Shown piece after piece: positions 7,337 through 22,462 of a DNA stretch of 64,000 bases. The notes beneath the pieces are model-generated. The model worked only from the letters and a program-made list of their open reading frames with translations. It ran no database searches and had not been told where the DNA came from. The translations under genes were made by a program, and so were the position numbers. Position 1 is the first letter of the stretch. Each line of letters opens with the position of its first letter. This stretch comes from Achromobacter spanius (GTDB lineage Bacteria > Pseudomonadota > Gammaproteobacteria > Burkholderiales > Burkholderiaceae_B), in assembly GCF_003994415.1 (NCBI RefSeq), contig NZ_CP034689.1:6623824-6687823 (forward strand), in the 5' to 3' direction.

Positions 7337-10300
7337 TTATTCGGCGGAATCGTCCGTACCAGCGTCGGAAGCCGGAGCTTCTGCGTCCGCGCCCACCGTG
7401 ACCGGCGAGTCTTCGAACGGGTTGGCCTGTTGGCGGGCGGCTTCGCGTTCCGCCGCTTCCAGCTCTTCCTTGTCGCGGCGTGCGTGGTGGTAAGCCAGGC
7501 CGGTACCCGCCGGGATGAGGCGGCCGACGATGACGTTTTCCTTCAGGCCACGCAGGTCGTCGCGCTTGCCCATGATGGCGGCTTCGGTCAGGACACGCGT
7601 GGTTTCCTGGAACGAAGCGGCCGAGATGAACGAGTCGGTCGACAGCGAGGCCTTCGTGATACCCAGCAGCACGTTGTCGTAGGTCGCCGGGATACGGTCT
7701 TCGGCAGCCATGCGATCGTTGGCGTTCAGCAGTTCGGAGCGCTCAACTTGCTCGCCCGGGATGAACTCGGTATCGCCAGCGTCAACGATGTTCACACGGC
7801 GCAGCATCTGACGAACAATCACTTCGATGTGCTTGTCGTTGATCTTCACGCCCTGCAGACGGTAAACGTCCTGCACTTCGTCGACGATGTACGTCGCCAG
7901 CTTCTCGATGCCTTGCAGGCGCAGGATGTCGTGGGGATCGGCCGGGCCGTCCACGATCATTTCGCCCTTGTTCACCACTTGGCCGTCGTGCACCAGCACC
8001 TGCTTTTCCTTCGGAATCAGGAACTCGTGGCTCACGCCTTCCAGGTCGGTGATGACCAGACGCTGCTTGCCCTTCGTGTCCTTACCGAACGACACCGTAC
8101 CGGTGACGTCGGCGAGCATGCCGGCATCCTTCGGCGAACGGGCTTCGAACAGTTCGGCCACACGCGGCAGACCGCCGGTAATGTCGCGGGTCTTTTGCGA
8201 TTCTTGCGGAATACGCGCCAGAACTTCACCCACGGCAACCTGCTGGCCGTCGCGCACGGTAATCAGCGCGCCCACCGGGAACGAGATGTTCACCGAGTGA
8301 TCGGTGCCGGCGATCTTGACGTCTTCGCCGCTTTCGTTGACCAGCTTGATCTGCGGACGCATGACGATCTTGCCGCCACGGGTCTTCGGCGTGATGACGA
8401 CGAGCGTCGACAGGCCGGTGACTTCGTCCACCTGCTTGGCAACGGTCACGCCTTCTTCGATGTTCTCGAAGCGGACGGCGCCGCCGTATTCCGACACGAT
8501 CGGACGGGTCAGCGGATCCCACGTCGCCAGACGCGCACCAGCCTTCACGGCTTCGCCATCGCCCACCAGCACGGTCGCGCCGTACGGGATCTTGTGGCGT
8601 TCGCGTTCGCGGCCATTGTCGTCGAAGATCGCCAGTTCGCCAGAGCGCGAAATCGCCACACGTTCGCCCTTGGCGTTCGTGACATAGCGCATCGTGCTGG
8701 CAAAACCGACCTGACCGCTGGACTTGGTTTCCACCGCGCTGGCCAGAGCCGAACGCGACGCCGCGCCACCGATGTGGAACGTACGCATCGTGAGCTGCGT
8801 GCCCGGTTCACCGATGGACTGAGCAGCGATAACGCCCACTGCTTCGCCCTGGTTGACCGGCGAACCACGACCCAGATCGCGGCCGTAGCAGTGTGCGCAC
8901 AGACCGTGACGCGTTTCGCACGTCAGCGGCGTGCGGACCTTGACTTCGTCCACGCCGATGCGGTCGATGGTGTCGACCAGATCTTCGTCCAGCAGGGTAC
9001 CGGCGACGATGGCCGTTTCCTGCGTGTCCGGGTTGATGATGTCCACGGCGGCAACACGACCCAGGATGCGGTCGCGCAGCGGTTCGATGACTTCACCACC
9101 TTCCACCAGGGCCTTCATGTTGTAGCCCAGCGACGTACCGCAATCGTCCTCGGTGATCACCAAGTCTTGCGTCACGTCGACCAGACGACGAGTCAGGTAA
9201 CCCGAGTTTGCCGTCTTCAGTGCCGTATCAGCCAGACCCTTACGCGCGCCGTGAGTCGAGATGAAGTACTGAAGCACGTTCAGACCTTCACGGAAGTTCG
9301 CGGTAATGGGCGTTTCGATAATCGAGCCGTCCGGCTTGGCCATCAGGCCGCGCATACCGGCCAACTGACGGATCTGGGCGGCCGAACCGCGAGCGCCCGA
9401 GTCAGCCATCATGTAGATCGAGTTGAACGATTCCTGGCGCACTTCTTCGCCGTGACGGTTCACAACCGGCTCGGTGGCCAGTTGTTCCATCATCGCCTTG
9501 CCGACCTTGTCGCCAGCCTTGCCCCAGATGTCCACAACGTTGTTGTAGCGCTCTTGGGACGTGACCAGACCCGACGAGTACTGCTTGTCGATTTCCTTCA
9601 CTTCGCGGCTGGCTTCAGCCAGGATGCCTTCCTTGGCGGTCGGGATCAGCATGTCGCCCATGGCGATCGAGATACCGCCGCGCGTGGCCAGCTTGAAGCC
9701 GGACTGCATCAGCTTGTCGGCGAAGATCACCGTGTCGCGCAGGCCGCAGCGGCGGAACGACTGGTTGATCAGGCGCGAGATTTCCTTCTTCTTCAGTGCC
9801 TTGTTCAGCACTGTGAAGGGCAGGCCCTTCGGCAGAATTTCGGACAGCAGCGCGCGGCCGACCGTCGTCTCGTGACGGCGGATAACCGGTTGCCATTCGC
9901 CAGCTTCGTCGCGCTCGTGCTCTTTCAGACGCACGGTCACGCGGGATTGCAGCTCGACTTCGCCGTTGTCGTACGCACGTTGCACTTCAGCGACGTCGGT
10001 GAAGAAGATGCCTTCGCCGCGGCCGTTGATGCGCTCGCGCGTCGTGTAGTACAGACCCAGCACGATATCCTGGGACGGCACGATCGACGGTTCGCCGTTG
10101 GCCGGGAACAGCACGTTGTTCGACGCCAGCATCAGCGTGCGCGCTTCCAGCTGGGCTTCCAGCGACAGCGGCACGTGAACAGCCATCTGGTCACCGTCGA
10201 AGTCGGCGTTGAACGCCGCGCAAACCAGCGGGTGCAGCTGGATGGCCTTGCCTTCGATCAGGACCGGTTCAAACGCCTGGATACCCAAACGGTGCAGCGT

Positions 10301-11580
10301 AGGCGCACGGTTCAGCATGACCGGGTGTTCGCGGATGACTTCTTCCAGGATGTCCCAAACCACCGGTTCCTGGCTTTCCACCAGCTTCTTGGCAGCCTTG
10401 ATGGTCGTGGCCAGGCCCATCATCTCCAGACGATTGAAGATGAACGGCTTGAACAGTTCCAGGGCCATCAGCTTGGGCAGACCGCACTGGTGCAGCTTCA
10501 ACTGCGGACCCACCACGATGACCGAACGGCCCGAGTAGTCGACGCGCTTGCCCAGCAGGTTCTGACGGAAACGACCGCTCTTGCCCTTGATCATGTCGGC
10601 CAGGGACTTCAGCTGGCGCTTGTTGGCGCCCGTCATGGCCTTGCCGCGGCGACCGTTGTCCAGCAGCGAGTCAACGGCTTCCTGCAGCATCCGCTTTTCG
10701 TTGCGCAGGATGATTTCCGGCGCCTTGAGCTCCAGCAGACGCTTCAAGCGGTTGTTGCGGTTGATGACGCGGCGGTACAGGTCGTTCAGGTCGGAGGTCG
10801 CGAAGCGGCCGCCGTCCAGCGGCACCAGCGGACGCAGGTCCGGCGGCAGCACGGGCAGCACTTCCATGACCATCCACTCGGCCTTGATGCCCGACTTCTG
10901 GAAGCCTTCCAGCACCTTCAGGCGCTTGGAAATCTTCTTGATCTTGGCTTCCGAGCTGGTGGCCTTCAATTCGCCGCGCAGCGTTTCCACTTCGCGGTCG
11001 ATGTCGATGGTACGCAGCAGTTCACGCACGGCTTCCGCGCCCATCAGGGCACGGAAATCGTCGCCGTACTCTTCGGTCTTGGCCAGGAAATCGTCGTCCG
11101 ACATGATCTGGCCGCGCTTGAGCGGCGTCATGCCAGGTTCGATCACGCACCAGGCTTCGAAGTACAGAACGCGTTCGATGTCGCGCAGGGTCATGTCGAG
11201 CACCATGCCCAGACGCGACGGCAGGCTCTTCAGGAACCAGATGTGCGCGACGGGGCTGGCCAGCTCGATGTGGCCCATGCGTTCACGGCGGACCTTGGCA
11301 ACGGTAACTTCAACGCCGCACTTTTCGCAGATCACGCCACGATGCTTCAGGCGCTTGTACTTGCCGCACAAGCACTCGTAGTCTTTGATCGGGCCAAAGA
11401 TCTTGGAGCAGAACAGACCGTCACGTTCAGGCTTGAACGTGCGGTAGTTGATGGTCTCGGGCTTGCGAACTTCGCCGTAAGACCACGAACGGATCTTCTC
11501 GGGCGAGGCGATGCCGATCTTGATGGCATCGAATTGCTCGTCTTGCGAGACTTGCTTAAATAGGTCGAGTAGCGCTTTCA

Positions 11581-11581
<1 letters not shown>
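7337..11581 (-). CDS. rpoC: DNA-directed RNA polymerase subunit beta'
   Basis: A 1414-residue catalytic beta' subunit of RNA polymerase, full length for a betaproteobacterium. Visible hallmarks are the N-terminal zinc-binding cysteines (CLCGKY...CEKCG at about 70-90), the absolutely conserved NADFDGDQM magnesium-binding motif, and the second cysteine cluster (CETRHGLCAHCYGRDL). The start codon overlaps the rpoB stop by one base (TAATG), which couples their translation. It is the last gene of the rplKAJL-rpoBC group and ends at a strong bidirectional terminator. Orientation is away from the origin, co-directional with replication. Confidence 0.99.
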
Positions 11582-15693
<4,112 letters not shown>

Positions 15694-15749
15694 GAGCACT
15701 CCGACTCGAGGTTGCATGGGCCGTCAACCACGGCCCTAGGTGATACGAC

Positions 15750-15798
15750 TCCAGGAAACCCCCCTGAAAGGGCATACCCCCAGTAGGGGTTTCCTGGA
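15750..15798 (-). promoter_or_regulatory. stem-loop in the rplL-rpoB intercistronic leader
   Basis: A 13-bp perfect stem (15750-15762 with 15786-15798) lies just upstream of rpoB. In enteric bacteria the rplL-rpoB gap holds an attenuator and an RNase III processing site. A similar role here is inferred from position and structure. Confidence 0.5.
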
Positions 15799-15800
15799 AA

Positions 15801-15840
15801 CGCAAAAGCCCGGGGACTGCAAACTGTGCTGTCCCCGGGC
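15801..15840 (-). terminator. rplL-rpoB attenuator-type terminator
   Basis: A 10-bp GC-rich stem (15808-15817 with 15831-15840) is followed on the minus strand by TTTTGCG, 15 bases after the rplL stop. The short T run suggests partial termination. This would explain the lower expression of rpoBC relative to L7/L12 known in other bacteria. Confidence 0.65.
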
Positions 15841-15854
15841 AGTTGACGCAGGTC

Positions 15855-16235
15855 TTACTTGACTTCGACCTTGGCGCCAGCTTCTTCCAGCTTCTTCTTG
15901 GCGGCTTCGGCGTCAGCCTTGGCCACAGCTTCCTTGACGGGCTTCGGAGCGCCGTCAACCAGGTCCTTGGCTTCCTTCAGACCCAGACCGGTCAGCTCGC
16001 GCACGGCCTTGATGACGCTGACCTTGTTCGCGCCGGCTTCCAGCAGGACGACGTTGAACTCGGTTTGCTCTTCAGCAGCGGCAGCAGCGCCACCAGCGGC
16101 GGGAGCAGCAACAGCGACAGCGGCGGCAGCAGCCGACACGCCAAACTTCTCTTCCATTTCCTTGATCAGCTCGGACAACTCGAGCACGGTCATGCCAGCG
16201 ATGGCGTCAAGGATTTCAGCTTTGTTAAGTGCCAT
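15855..16235 (-). CDS. rplL: 50S ribosomal protein L7/L12
   Basis: A 126-residue stalk protein. The N-terminal dimerisation helix (MALNKAEILDAI) is followed by an Ala-rich hinge (about 38-58) and the conserved C-terminal domain (VSVIKAVRELTGLGLKEAKD). The start at 16235 is chosen over an in-frame upstream ATG because it matches the family N terminus. It lies directly downstream of rplJ. L12 dimers bind L10 on the ribosome and recruit the translation GTPases EF-Tu, EF-G and IF2. Confidence 0.98.
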   Translation of the reverse strand: MALNKAEILDAIAGMTVLELSELIKEMEEKFGVSAAAAAVAVAAPAAGGAAAAAEEQTEFNVVLLEAGANKVSVIKAVRELTGLGLKEAKDLVDGAPKPVKEAVAKADAEAAKKKLEEAGAKVEVK

Positions 16236-16316
16236 TTTTAAGAACTCCAAATATTTTGGTAATGCCAGGGTTTGGGTGTCGCTTCGTCGTTCAGCGAATT
16301 CCGGACAGCAGGGCGA

Positions 16317-16841
16317 TTAGGCCGCTGCCTTTTGGTCGCGCACAGCCGCGAGGCCACGGGCGAACTTGGTCGGAACTTCGTTGAGCGTACGCACGAATTG
16401 CGCGATCGGGGCTTGCATGGTGCCAAGCAGTTTCGACAGCAACTCTTCGCGGGACGGCATGGTGGCCAAGGCCTTCACACCATCTTGAGTCAGCAGGCTG
16501 TTGGGCAATGCGCCCGCCTTGATGACCAGCTTGTCGTTGCTTTTCGCGAAACCAGCGATAACCTTGGCCGCCGAAACCGGATCAGTGCTGATGCCATAGA
16601 TCAGCGGACCGGTCAGTTGCTCAGCCAACGGCTCGAAAGCCGTGCCGGCAACAGCACGACGGGCCAGCGAGTTCTTCAGAACTCGCAGATACACGCCCGA
16701 TTCACGCGCAGTTTTGCGCAGTACGGTGACAGAGGCGACGTCCAGACCACGGTACTCAGCGATAACAATCGATTGTGCCTTGGCGACTTCTGCCGAGACT
16801 TCCTCGATTACCACCGCTTTCTCTTGACGATTGAGACTCAC
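16317..16841 (-). CDS. rplJ: 50S ribosomal protein L10
   Basis: A 174-residue protein that anchors L7/L12 dimers to 23S rRNA. The N terminus MSLNRQEKAVVIEEV and the conserved YRGLDVASVTVLRK segment identify it. A C-terminal helix carries the L12-binding region. In other bacteria the L10-L12 complex represses its own mRNA by binding the leader upstream of rplJ. A 273-base gap to rplA here is the right place for that leader. Confidence 0.98.
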   Translation of the reverse strand: MSLNRQEKAVVIEEVSAEVAKAQSIVIAEYRGLDVASVTVLRKTARESGVYLRVLKNSLARRAVAGTAFEPLAEQLTGPLIYGISTDPVSAAKVIAGFAKSNDKLVIKAGALPNSLLTQDGVKALATMPSREELLSKLLGTMQAPIAQFVRTLNEVPTKFARGLAAVRDQKAAA

Positions 16842-17114
16842 GGTTTGAACACTCCATCAAAAGACGCCTGGGGCCTGAGCCTTGCGCGTCAACCGAATGC
16901 GGCGCCTGGTCGAGTTCTTCGGGTAAAGAAATCTTCCTGGGGACGCCGTCTACGCTGGATCCGAACTAGATGAGCTTCGGGATTAAGCGGGGCAGCGAGG
17001 ATGCTGCTTTCTGTACAGAAGGGAGAACCCTTCCACTACCCTGCTCCAGCGGTCTTTGACAGCAACATCCGGAGGAATCCGGATGCAGCCCAAAGTACGT
17101 TTACAGCTGTTGGC
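16842..17114 (-). promoter_or_regulatory. rplJ leader region, candidate L10-L12 autoregulatory site
   Basis: This non-coding gap between rplA and rplJ holds a stem-loop at 17066-17085 (7-bp CATCCGG/CCGGATG arms) and a small palindrome near 17011. In enteric and Gram-positive bacteria the L10-L12 complex binds a leader in this position. The assignment is positional; the RNA fold was not computed. Confidence 0.4.
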
Positions 17115-17816
17115 TTAGTTGGAAGCCGACAGCGAGGCAATTTCAACGCGAGCACCGCCGCCCATCGTGGACGAAACGGCCAGCTTGCGCAGGTAAATGC
17201 CCTTGGCAGCTGCGGGACGGGCCTTTTGCAGGGCGTCGACCAGAGCAGCCAGGTTGGTTTGCAGCTGTTCCACGCCGAACGACGCGCGGCCGATCGTTGC
17301 GTGGATGATGCCAGCCTTGTCGGTACGGTACTGAACCTGACCGGCCTTGGCGTTCTTGACAGCGGTGGCGACGTCAGGCGTCACGGTGCCGACCTTCGGG
17401 TTCGGCATCAGGCCACGGGGACCCAGGATCTGGCCCAGGGCACCCACGACACGCATCGTGTCGGGCGAAGCGATGACCACGTCAAAGTCCATTTGACCGG
17501 CTTTGATCTGGTCAGCCAGGTCGTCCAGGCCAACGATGTCGGCGCCGGCGGCCTTGGCGGCTTCAGCCTTGTCGCCTTGGGCGAACACGGCAACGCGAAC
17601 CGACTTGCCGGTACCGGCGGGCAGAACGACCGAACCGCGAACCAGTTGGTCCGACTTCTTCGGGTCGATGCCGAGCTGCACGGCCACGTCAATGGATTCA
17701 TTGAACTTGGCGACGGCAGTTTCCTTGACCAGGGTCAGGGCTTCAGCGACCGGGTACAGCTTGGTGCGGTCGATCTTTTGTGCAATAGCGGCGGCGCGCT
17801 TGGACAGTTTTGCCAT
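17115..17816 (-). CDS. rplA: 50S ribosomal protein L1
   Basis: A 233-residue protein of the L1 stalk, which moves deacylated tRNA out of the E site and, in other bacteria, represses translation of the rplK-rplA mRNA. The start MAKLSKRAAAIAQKID and the conserved internal segment GPRGLMPNPKVGTVTPDV are diagnostic. It follows rplK after only two intervening bases, so the two are translationally linked. Confidence 0.98.
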   Translation of the reverse strand: MAKLSKRAAAIAQKIDRTKLYPVAEALTLVKETAVAKFNESIDVAVQLGIDPKKSDQLVRGSVVLPAGTGKSVRVAVFAQGDKAEAAKAAGADIVGLDDLADQIKAGQMDFDVVIASPDTMRVVGALGQILGPRGLMPNPKVGTVTPDVATAVKNAKAGQVQYRTDKAGIIHATIGRASFGVEQLQTNLAALVDALQKARPAAAKGIYLRKLAVSSTMGGGARVEIASLSASN

Positions 17817-17818
17817 GA

Positions 17819-18250
17819 TTAGATCCCCTCAACCGTGATGCCCATGCTGCGGGCGCTGCCAGCGATCGTGCGCACAGCGGCGTCCAGATCAGCGGCGGTC
17901 AGATCGGGGCCCTTGGCCTTGGCGATTTCTTCAGCTTGAGCGCGGGTCAGCGTGCCGACCTTGTCGGTATGCGGCTTGGGCGAACCCTTTTGCACGCCAG
18001 CGGCCTTCTTGATGAGGACCGTCGCGGGCGGGGTCTTCATGATGAAGGTGAAGCTCTTGTCCGCGAAGGCGGTGATCACCACCGGAATCGGCAGACCAGG
18101 CTCCATGCCTTGGGTCTTGGCGTTGAACGCCTTGCAGAATTCCATGATGTTCAGGCCGCGTTGACCCAGTGCCGGGCCAATCGGGGGGGACGGGTTAGCT
18201 TTACCAGCCGGTACTTGCAGCTTGATAAAGCCGACGATCTTTTTCGCCAT
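17819..18250 (-). CDS. rplK: 50S ribosomal protein L11
   Basis: A 143-residue protein with the typical start MAKKIVGFIKLQVPAGKA and the conserved PPIGPALGQRGLNIMEFC segment that binds 23S rRNA in the GTPase-associated centre. The C terminus GSARSMGI binds rRNA. L11 is required for RelA stringent-response sensing and is a target of thiostrepton-class antibiotics. It stands between nusG and rplA in the usual order. Confidence 0.98.
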   Translation of the reverse strand: MAKKIVGFIKLQVPAGKANPSPPIGPALGQRGLNIMEFCKAFNAKTQGMEPGLPIPVVITAFADKSFTFIMKTPPATVLIKKAAGVQKGSPKPHTDKVGTLTRAQAEEIAKAKGPDLTAADLDAAVRTIAGSARSMGITVEGI

Positions 18251-18313
18251 GCTTTGCTCCTTGCGGGTTATATCGCCGTGGCCTTATTTGCCAGGGCTCC
18301 CCGGGGGTTGAAA

Positions 18314-18847
18314 TCAGGTCTTTTCGACCTGGCTGAAATCGAGTTCGACGGGTGTGGCACGACCAAAAATGGTGACCGACACGCGCACCTTGCTCTTTTC
18401 GTAATTGACTTCTTCGACGTTGCCGTTGAAGTCTGCAAACGGACCTTCCTTGACCCGAACCATCTCGCCCACTTCGAAAAGAATCTTGGGGCGGGGTTTC
18501 TCGACACCCTCTTCCATTTGAGAGAGGATCTTCTCGACTTCCTTTTCGGAAATCGGGGTCGGACGGTTGCCCGAGCCACCCAAAAAGCCGGTGACGCGGT
18601 TCGTGTTCTTGACCAAATGCCACGTTTCGTCGGTCAGGTCCATCTCAACCAGGACATAACCGGGGAAAATGCGACGTTCGGTGATCGACTTCTGACCACC
18701 CTTGACCTCGACGACTTCCTCGGAGGGCACAAGAATGCGGCCAAAAGACGTCTGCAAGGCCGCGCGCTCGATGCGCTCTACCAGGGCCTTGTGGACGCTC
18801 TTTTCCATGCCGGAGTACACATGGACGACATACCAACGCTTACTCAT
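18314..18847 (-). CDS. nusG: transcription termination/antitermination protein NusG
   Basis: A 177-residue elongation factor. The N-terminal NGN domain begins MSKRWYVVHVYSGMEKSV and contains the RNA polymerase clamp-contacting surface. The C-terminal KOW domain is visible at about 125-175 (VGEMVRVKEGPFADFNGNV), which binds Rho or ribosomal protein S10. It starts 9 bases downstream of secE, the near-universal secE-nusG pair. Confidence 0.98.
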   Translation of the reverse strand: MSKRWYVVHVYSGMEKSVHKALVERIERAALQTSFGRILVPSEEVVEVKGGQKSITERRIFPGYVLVEMDLTDETWHLVKNTNRVTGFLGGSGNRPTPISEKEVEKILSQMEEGVEKPRPKILFEVGEMVRVKEGPFADFNGNVEEVNYEKSKVRVSVTIFGRATPVELDFSQVEKT

Positions 18848-18856
18848 TCGCCGTCC

Positions 18857-19237
18857 TTATTTCCAGCCCAACAACAGGCCGTAAAGAATCCATTCGATGC
18901 CCTTGTCGAGCACCCACATGAAAATGCCCATGACAGCCACGAACGCGAAAACGATACCCGTCATCTGGGTCGTTTCCTTACGGGTGGGCCATGCGACACG
19001 CTTGACTTCGTTGTAGGACTCGCTGGCAAAGCTCAGGGTGCGGCGGCCGGGTTCGCTGAACCAGGCAATTACGGCTGCAATCACAAGGCCGCCGACAAAC
19101 ACGCCGACACGTGCGGGCATCGGCTGTGCGCTAAGCACGGAAAACCCGACGATGCCAGCAATAACGACGAGAACCGCCAGGCCGAGCTTGACCCGGTCGG
19201 CGGTGCTGGTTACGGTTTCTACGCTGGTATTAGACAT
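18857..19237 (-). CDS. secE: protein translocase subunit SecE
   Basis: A 126-residue membrane subunit of the SecYEG translocon. Three transmembrane helices are visible (about 18-36, 42-60 and 95-118), as in E. coli; many bacteria have only the last one. The conserved amphipathic segment YNEVKRVAWPTRKET precedes the last helix. It lies directly upstream of nusG and downstream of tRNA-Trp. Confidence 0.96.
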   Translation of the reverse strand: MSNTSVETVTSTADRVKLGLAVLVVIAGIVGFSVLSAQPMPARVGVFVGGLVIAAVIAWFSEPGRRTLSFASESYNEVKRVAWPTRKETTQMTGIVFAFVAVMGIFMWVLDKGIEWILYGLLLGWK

Positions 19238-19301
19238 ATTGCGACGCGAGCCGCCGTGAATGCGTAACTCGCGATGATCTCCCGCGGGTTTATCCTGGCG
19301 G

Positions 19302-19377
19302 TGGCAGGGGCAGTAGGAATCGAACCTACAACCTTCGGTTTTGGAGACCGACGCTCTGCCAATTGAGCTATGCCCCT
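19302..19377 (-). tRNA. trnW: tRNA-Trp (CCA)
   Basis: A 76-base cloverleaf with acceptor AGGGGCA/TGCCCCT, anticodon loop CTCCAAA (anticodon CCA) and an encoded 3' CCA. It lies between tuf and secE, the standard position in beta- and gammaproteobacteria. Confidence 0.97.
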
Positions 19378-19472
19378 AAAACACTACTGGCTTGCACTAC
19401 ATTCACTGGCTTTCCGCCCAACGCCTACGCGCATGGTCACGGAACCGAACATCATACTACTTTTACAGCAAA

Positions 19473-19509
19473 GATGGATAGAGGGACTTGAGAGTCCACT
19501 CTACCCATC
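19473..19509 (-). terminator. terminator downstream of tuf
   Basis: An 11-bp stem (19473-19483 with 19499-19509, one G-U in the RNA) is followed on the minus strand by TTTGCTG. It begins 11 bases after the tuf stop. The T run is short, so some read-through into tRNA-Trp and secE is possible. Confidence 0.6.
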
Positions 19510-19519
19510 CGGGTATTGC

Positions 19520-20710
<1,191 letters not shown>

Positions 20711-20766
20711 GGCTGACTCCTGACCTGGATTGCGCTTCAGACTGAAGAAAAGAACTTGGAAATTTG

Positions 20767-20841
<75 letters not shown>

Positions 20842-20853
20842 ATTTAAAAATCT

Positions 20854-20927
20854 TGGAGCGGGTGAAGGGAATCGAACCCTCGTCGTAAGCTTGGAAGGCT
20901 TCTGCTCTACCATTGAGCTACACCCGC
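20854..20927 (-). tRNA. trnG: tRNA-Gly (TCC)
   Basis: A 74-base cloverleaf with acceptor GCGGGTG/CACCCGC, anticodon TCC in the loop CTTCCAA and an encoded CCA. It is part of the tRNA-Tyr-Gly-Thr-tuf transcription group. Confidence 0.97.
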
Positions 20928-21032
20928 GGCATACCCATTCACCATCTCATTTCCCAAACCCTCAAAATCAAGGCCTGGGGAACTTTACAACCTTCTTTGC
21001 GAAGGCCGCCCAGTTCCCTAGGCCTAATTTTA

Positions 21033-21059
21033 AAATCCAGGCAGACATCGCCTGGATTT
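21033..21059 (-). terminator. candidate terminator or processing hairpin between tRNA-Tyr and tRNA-Gly
   Basis: A 9-bp stem AAATCCAGG/CCTGGATTT is followed on the minus strand by a TTTTAAAATT tract. It may terminate part of the transcription after tRNA-Tyr or serve as a maturation hairpin. The gap between the tRNAs is otherwise featureless. Confidence 0.45.
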
Positions 21060-21072
21060 AGAGTTGGGTCTC

Positions 21073-21159
21073 TGGTGGAGGAGATTGGATTCGAACCAAT
21101 GTAGGCGCAAGGCCAACAGATTTACAGTCTGCCCCCTTTAACCACTCGGGCACCCCTCC
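21073..21159 (-). tRNA. trnY: tRNA-Tyr (GTA)
   Basis: An 87-base class II tRNA with a long variable arm, acceptor GGAGGGG/CTCCTCC, anticodon GTA in the loop CTGTAAA and an encoded CCA. It is the first gene after a strong promoter. Confidence 0.97.
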
Positions 21160-21174
21160 AGCGGAGAACTTGAG

Positions 21175-21203
21175 ATTATGAACACTTTCGAATCCGGTGT
21201 CAA
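21175..21203 (-). promoter_or_regulatory. sigma-70 promoter of the tRNA-Tyr-Gly-Thr-tuf group
   Basis: On the minus strand a consensus -35 TTGACA (21203-21198) and a -10 CATAAT (21180-21175) are separated by exactly 17 bases. The expected start of transcription is about 10 bases before tRNA-Tyr. This is the strongest promoter match noticed in the window and fits stable-RNA expression. Confidence 0.85.
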
Positions 21204-21272
21204 ACCTTCCAGATGAAAATATTCAAAAACTTTTGTTCAACCACTCGCGTTTCCGCGCAGAGGGGGCGAAGT

Positions 21273-22436
21273 TTACAGGTTTCCGCGAATTGCTGCTTGC
21301 AAAAGTTGTGAATACTCATCGGCGGTGAAAACAATGGGGTTTGTTCCACCAGACGGATCCTCACTGGCCATGCGCCCTACCCGCTCGGCTTGCGCCTCGT
21401 CGATGCCGATCTCGGCCAGCGTATGGGGAATGCCCACCGCCTCGCGCAAGCGCAGCACCCAATCCAGCACCGCGCCGGGCCCAGTGGCCGGAAGGTCGAG
21501 GTAACGCGCCAGCGCTTCCAACCTGGGCGCGACCGCGTGCTGGTTCGCCTTGAGCACATAAGGCATCAAGATGGCATTGAGCATGCCGTGATGCGCGTCG
21601 TACAGCGCGCCCAAGGGATGCGCCAAGGCATGCATGGCGCCCAGGCCGCGCTGGAAGGCAGTGGCGCCCATGGTGGACGCCACAAGCATTTGCTGACGCG
21701 CCTGCACATTCGAGCCGTCCGCCACCACTTGCGGCAGGTATTCCTTGATCATCCGCATGCCTTCGATGGCGATGCCCGCGGCCATCGGATGAAAAAACGG
21801 AGAGCAATACGCCTCAAGGTTGTGCGATAGCGCGTCCATGCCGGTCGCGGCGGTGATCCTGGGCGGCAGGCCCAGTGTCAGCTCGGCATCCAGAATGACG
21901 ATGGCCGGCAGCATCCGCGCGTGGAAGATGATGCGTTTGACCTCTGCGGCTTCATCCGTGATGACCGAAGCCCGCCCCACTTCCGACCCGGTGCCTGCCG
22001 TGGTCGGCACGGCCACCACCGGTGCCATGCCGGCGACGTTCACACGCAGGTAGTTGTCGCCGATATCCTCGAAGTCCCATAAGGGACGATCTTGCCCCAC
22101 CATCAACGCAATCGCCTTGGCAGCGTCCAACGCGGAGCCGCCGCCGAAGGCAATGACGCCGTCGTGCCCGCCCTGCTGGTAGGCCGCCACACCATCTTCC
22201 ACATTCCGGCCGGTGGGATTTCCCTTGATCTCATGAAAAACCGCACACGCCAAGCCCAATTGATTGCACGCCAGCGCGGCGTTTGCCACCATCGGCAAGG
22301 GGGCCAGGCCCGGATCGGTGACGAGCAGCGGGCGCGTCATGCCAAGTTCGCGGCACCATTCGGGCAGTTCTTTCACGCGGCCCGGGCCGGCCTTGATGGC
22401 AGTCGGGTAGTTCCAGTTAACGCTGGGCACGGTCAT
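21273..22436 (-). CDS. iron-containing (group III) alcohol dehydrogenase
   Basis: A 387-residue NAD(P)-dependent alcohol dehydrogenase. The nucleotide-binding segment GGGSALDAAKAIA (about 100) and PTTAGTGSE (about 145), and the metal-ligand region DALSHNLEAY and GAMHALAHPLGALYDAHHG, are typical of the Fe-ADH family. It follows the aldehyde dehydrogenase gene after 26 bases and a glutamine synthetase-like gene before that, so it probably acts in the same catabolic route: oxidation of an alcohol, or reduction of an aldehyde, derived from an amine or amino alcohol. The substrate cannot be read from the sequence. Confidence 0.9.
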   Translation of the reverse strand: MTVPSVNWNYPTAIKAGPGRVKELPEWCRELGMTRPLLVTDPGLAPLPMVANAALACNQLGLACAVFHEIKGNPTGRNVEDGVAAYQQGGHDGVIAFGGGSALDAAKAIALMVGQDRPLWDFEDIGDNYLRVNVAGMAPVVAVPTTAGTGSEVGRASVITDEAAEVKRIIFHARMLPAIVILDAELTLGLPPRITAATGMDALSHNLEAYCSPFFHPMAAGIAIEGMRMIKEYLPQVVADGSNVQARQQMLVASTMGATAFQRGLGAMHALAHPLGALYDAHHGMLNAILMPYVLKANQHAVAPRLEALARYLDLPATGPGAVLDWVLRLREAVGIPHTLAEIGIDEAQAERVGRMASEDPSGGTNPIVFTADEYSQLLQAAIRGNL

Positions 22437-22462
22437 GATTCGGTTCCTGAAGACGCCTTGGA

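Noticed and set aside
7430..11563. A 1377-codon open frame antisense to rpoC
   Set aside because: It mirrors rpoC codon structure in GC-rich DNA and has no recognisable domain or ribosome-binding site. It is a shadow frame, like the long ones opposite rpoB (11671-13305 and 13498-15588).
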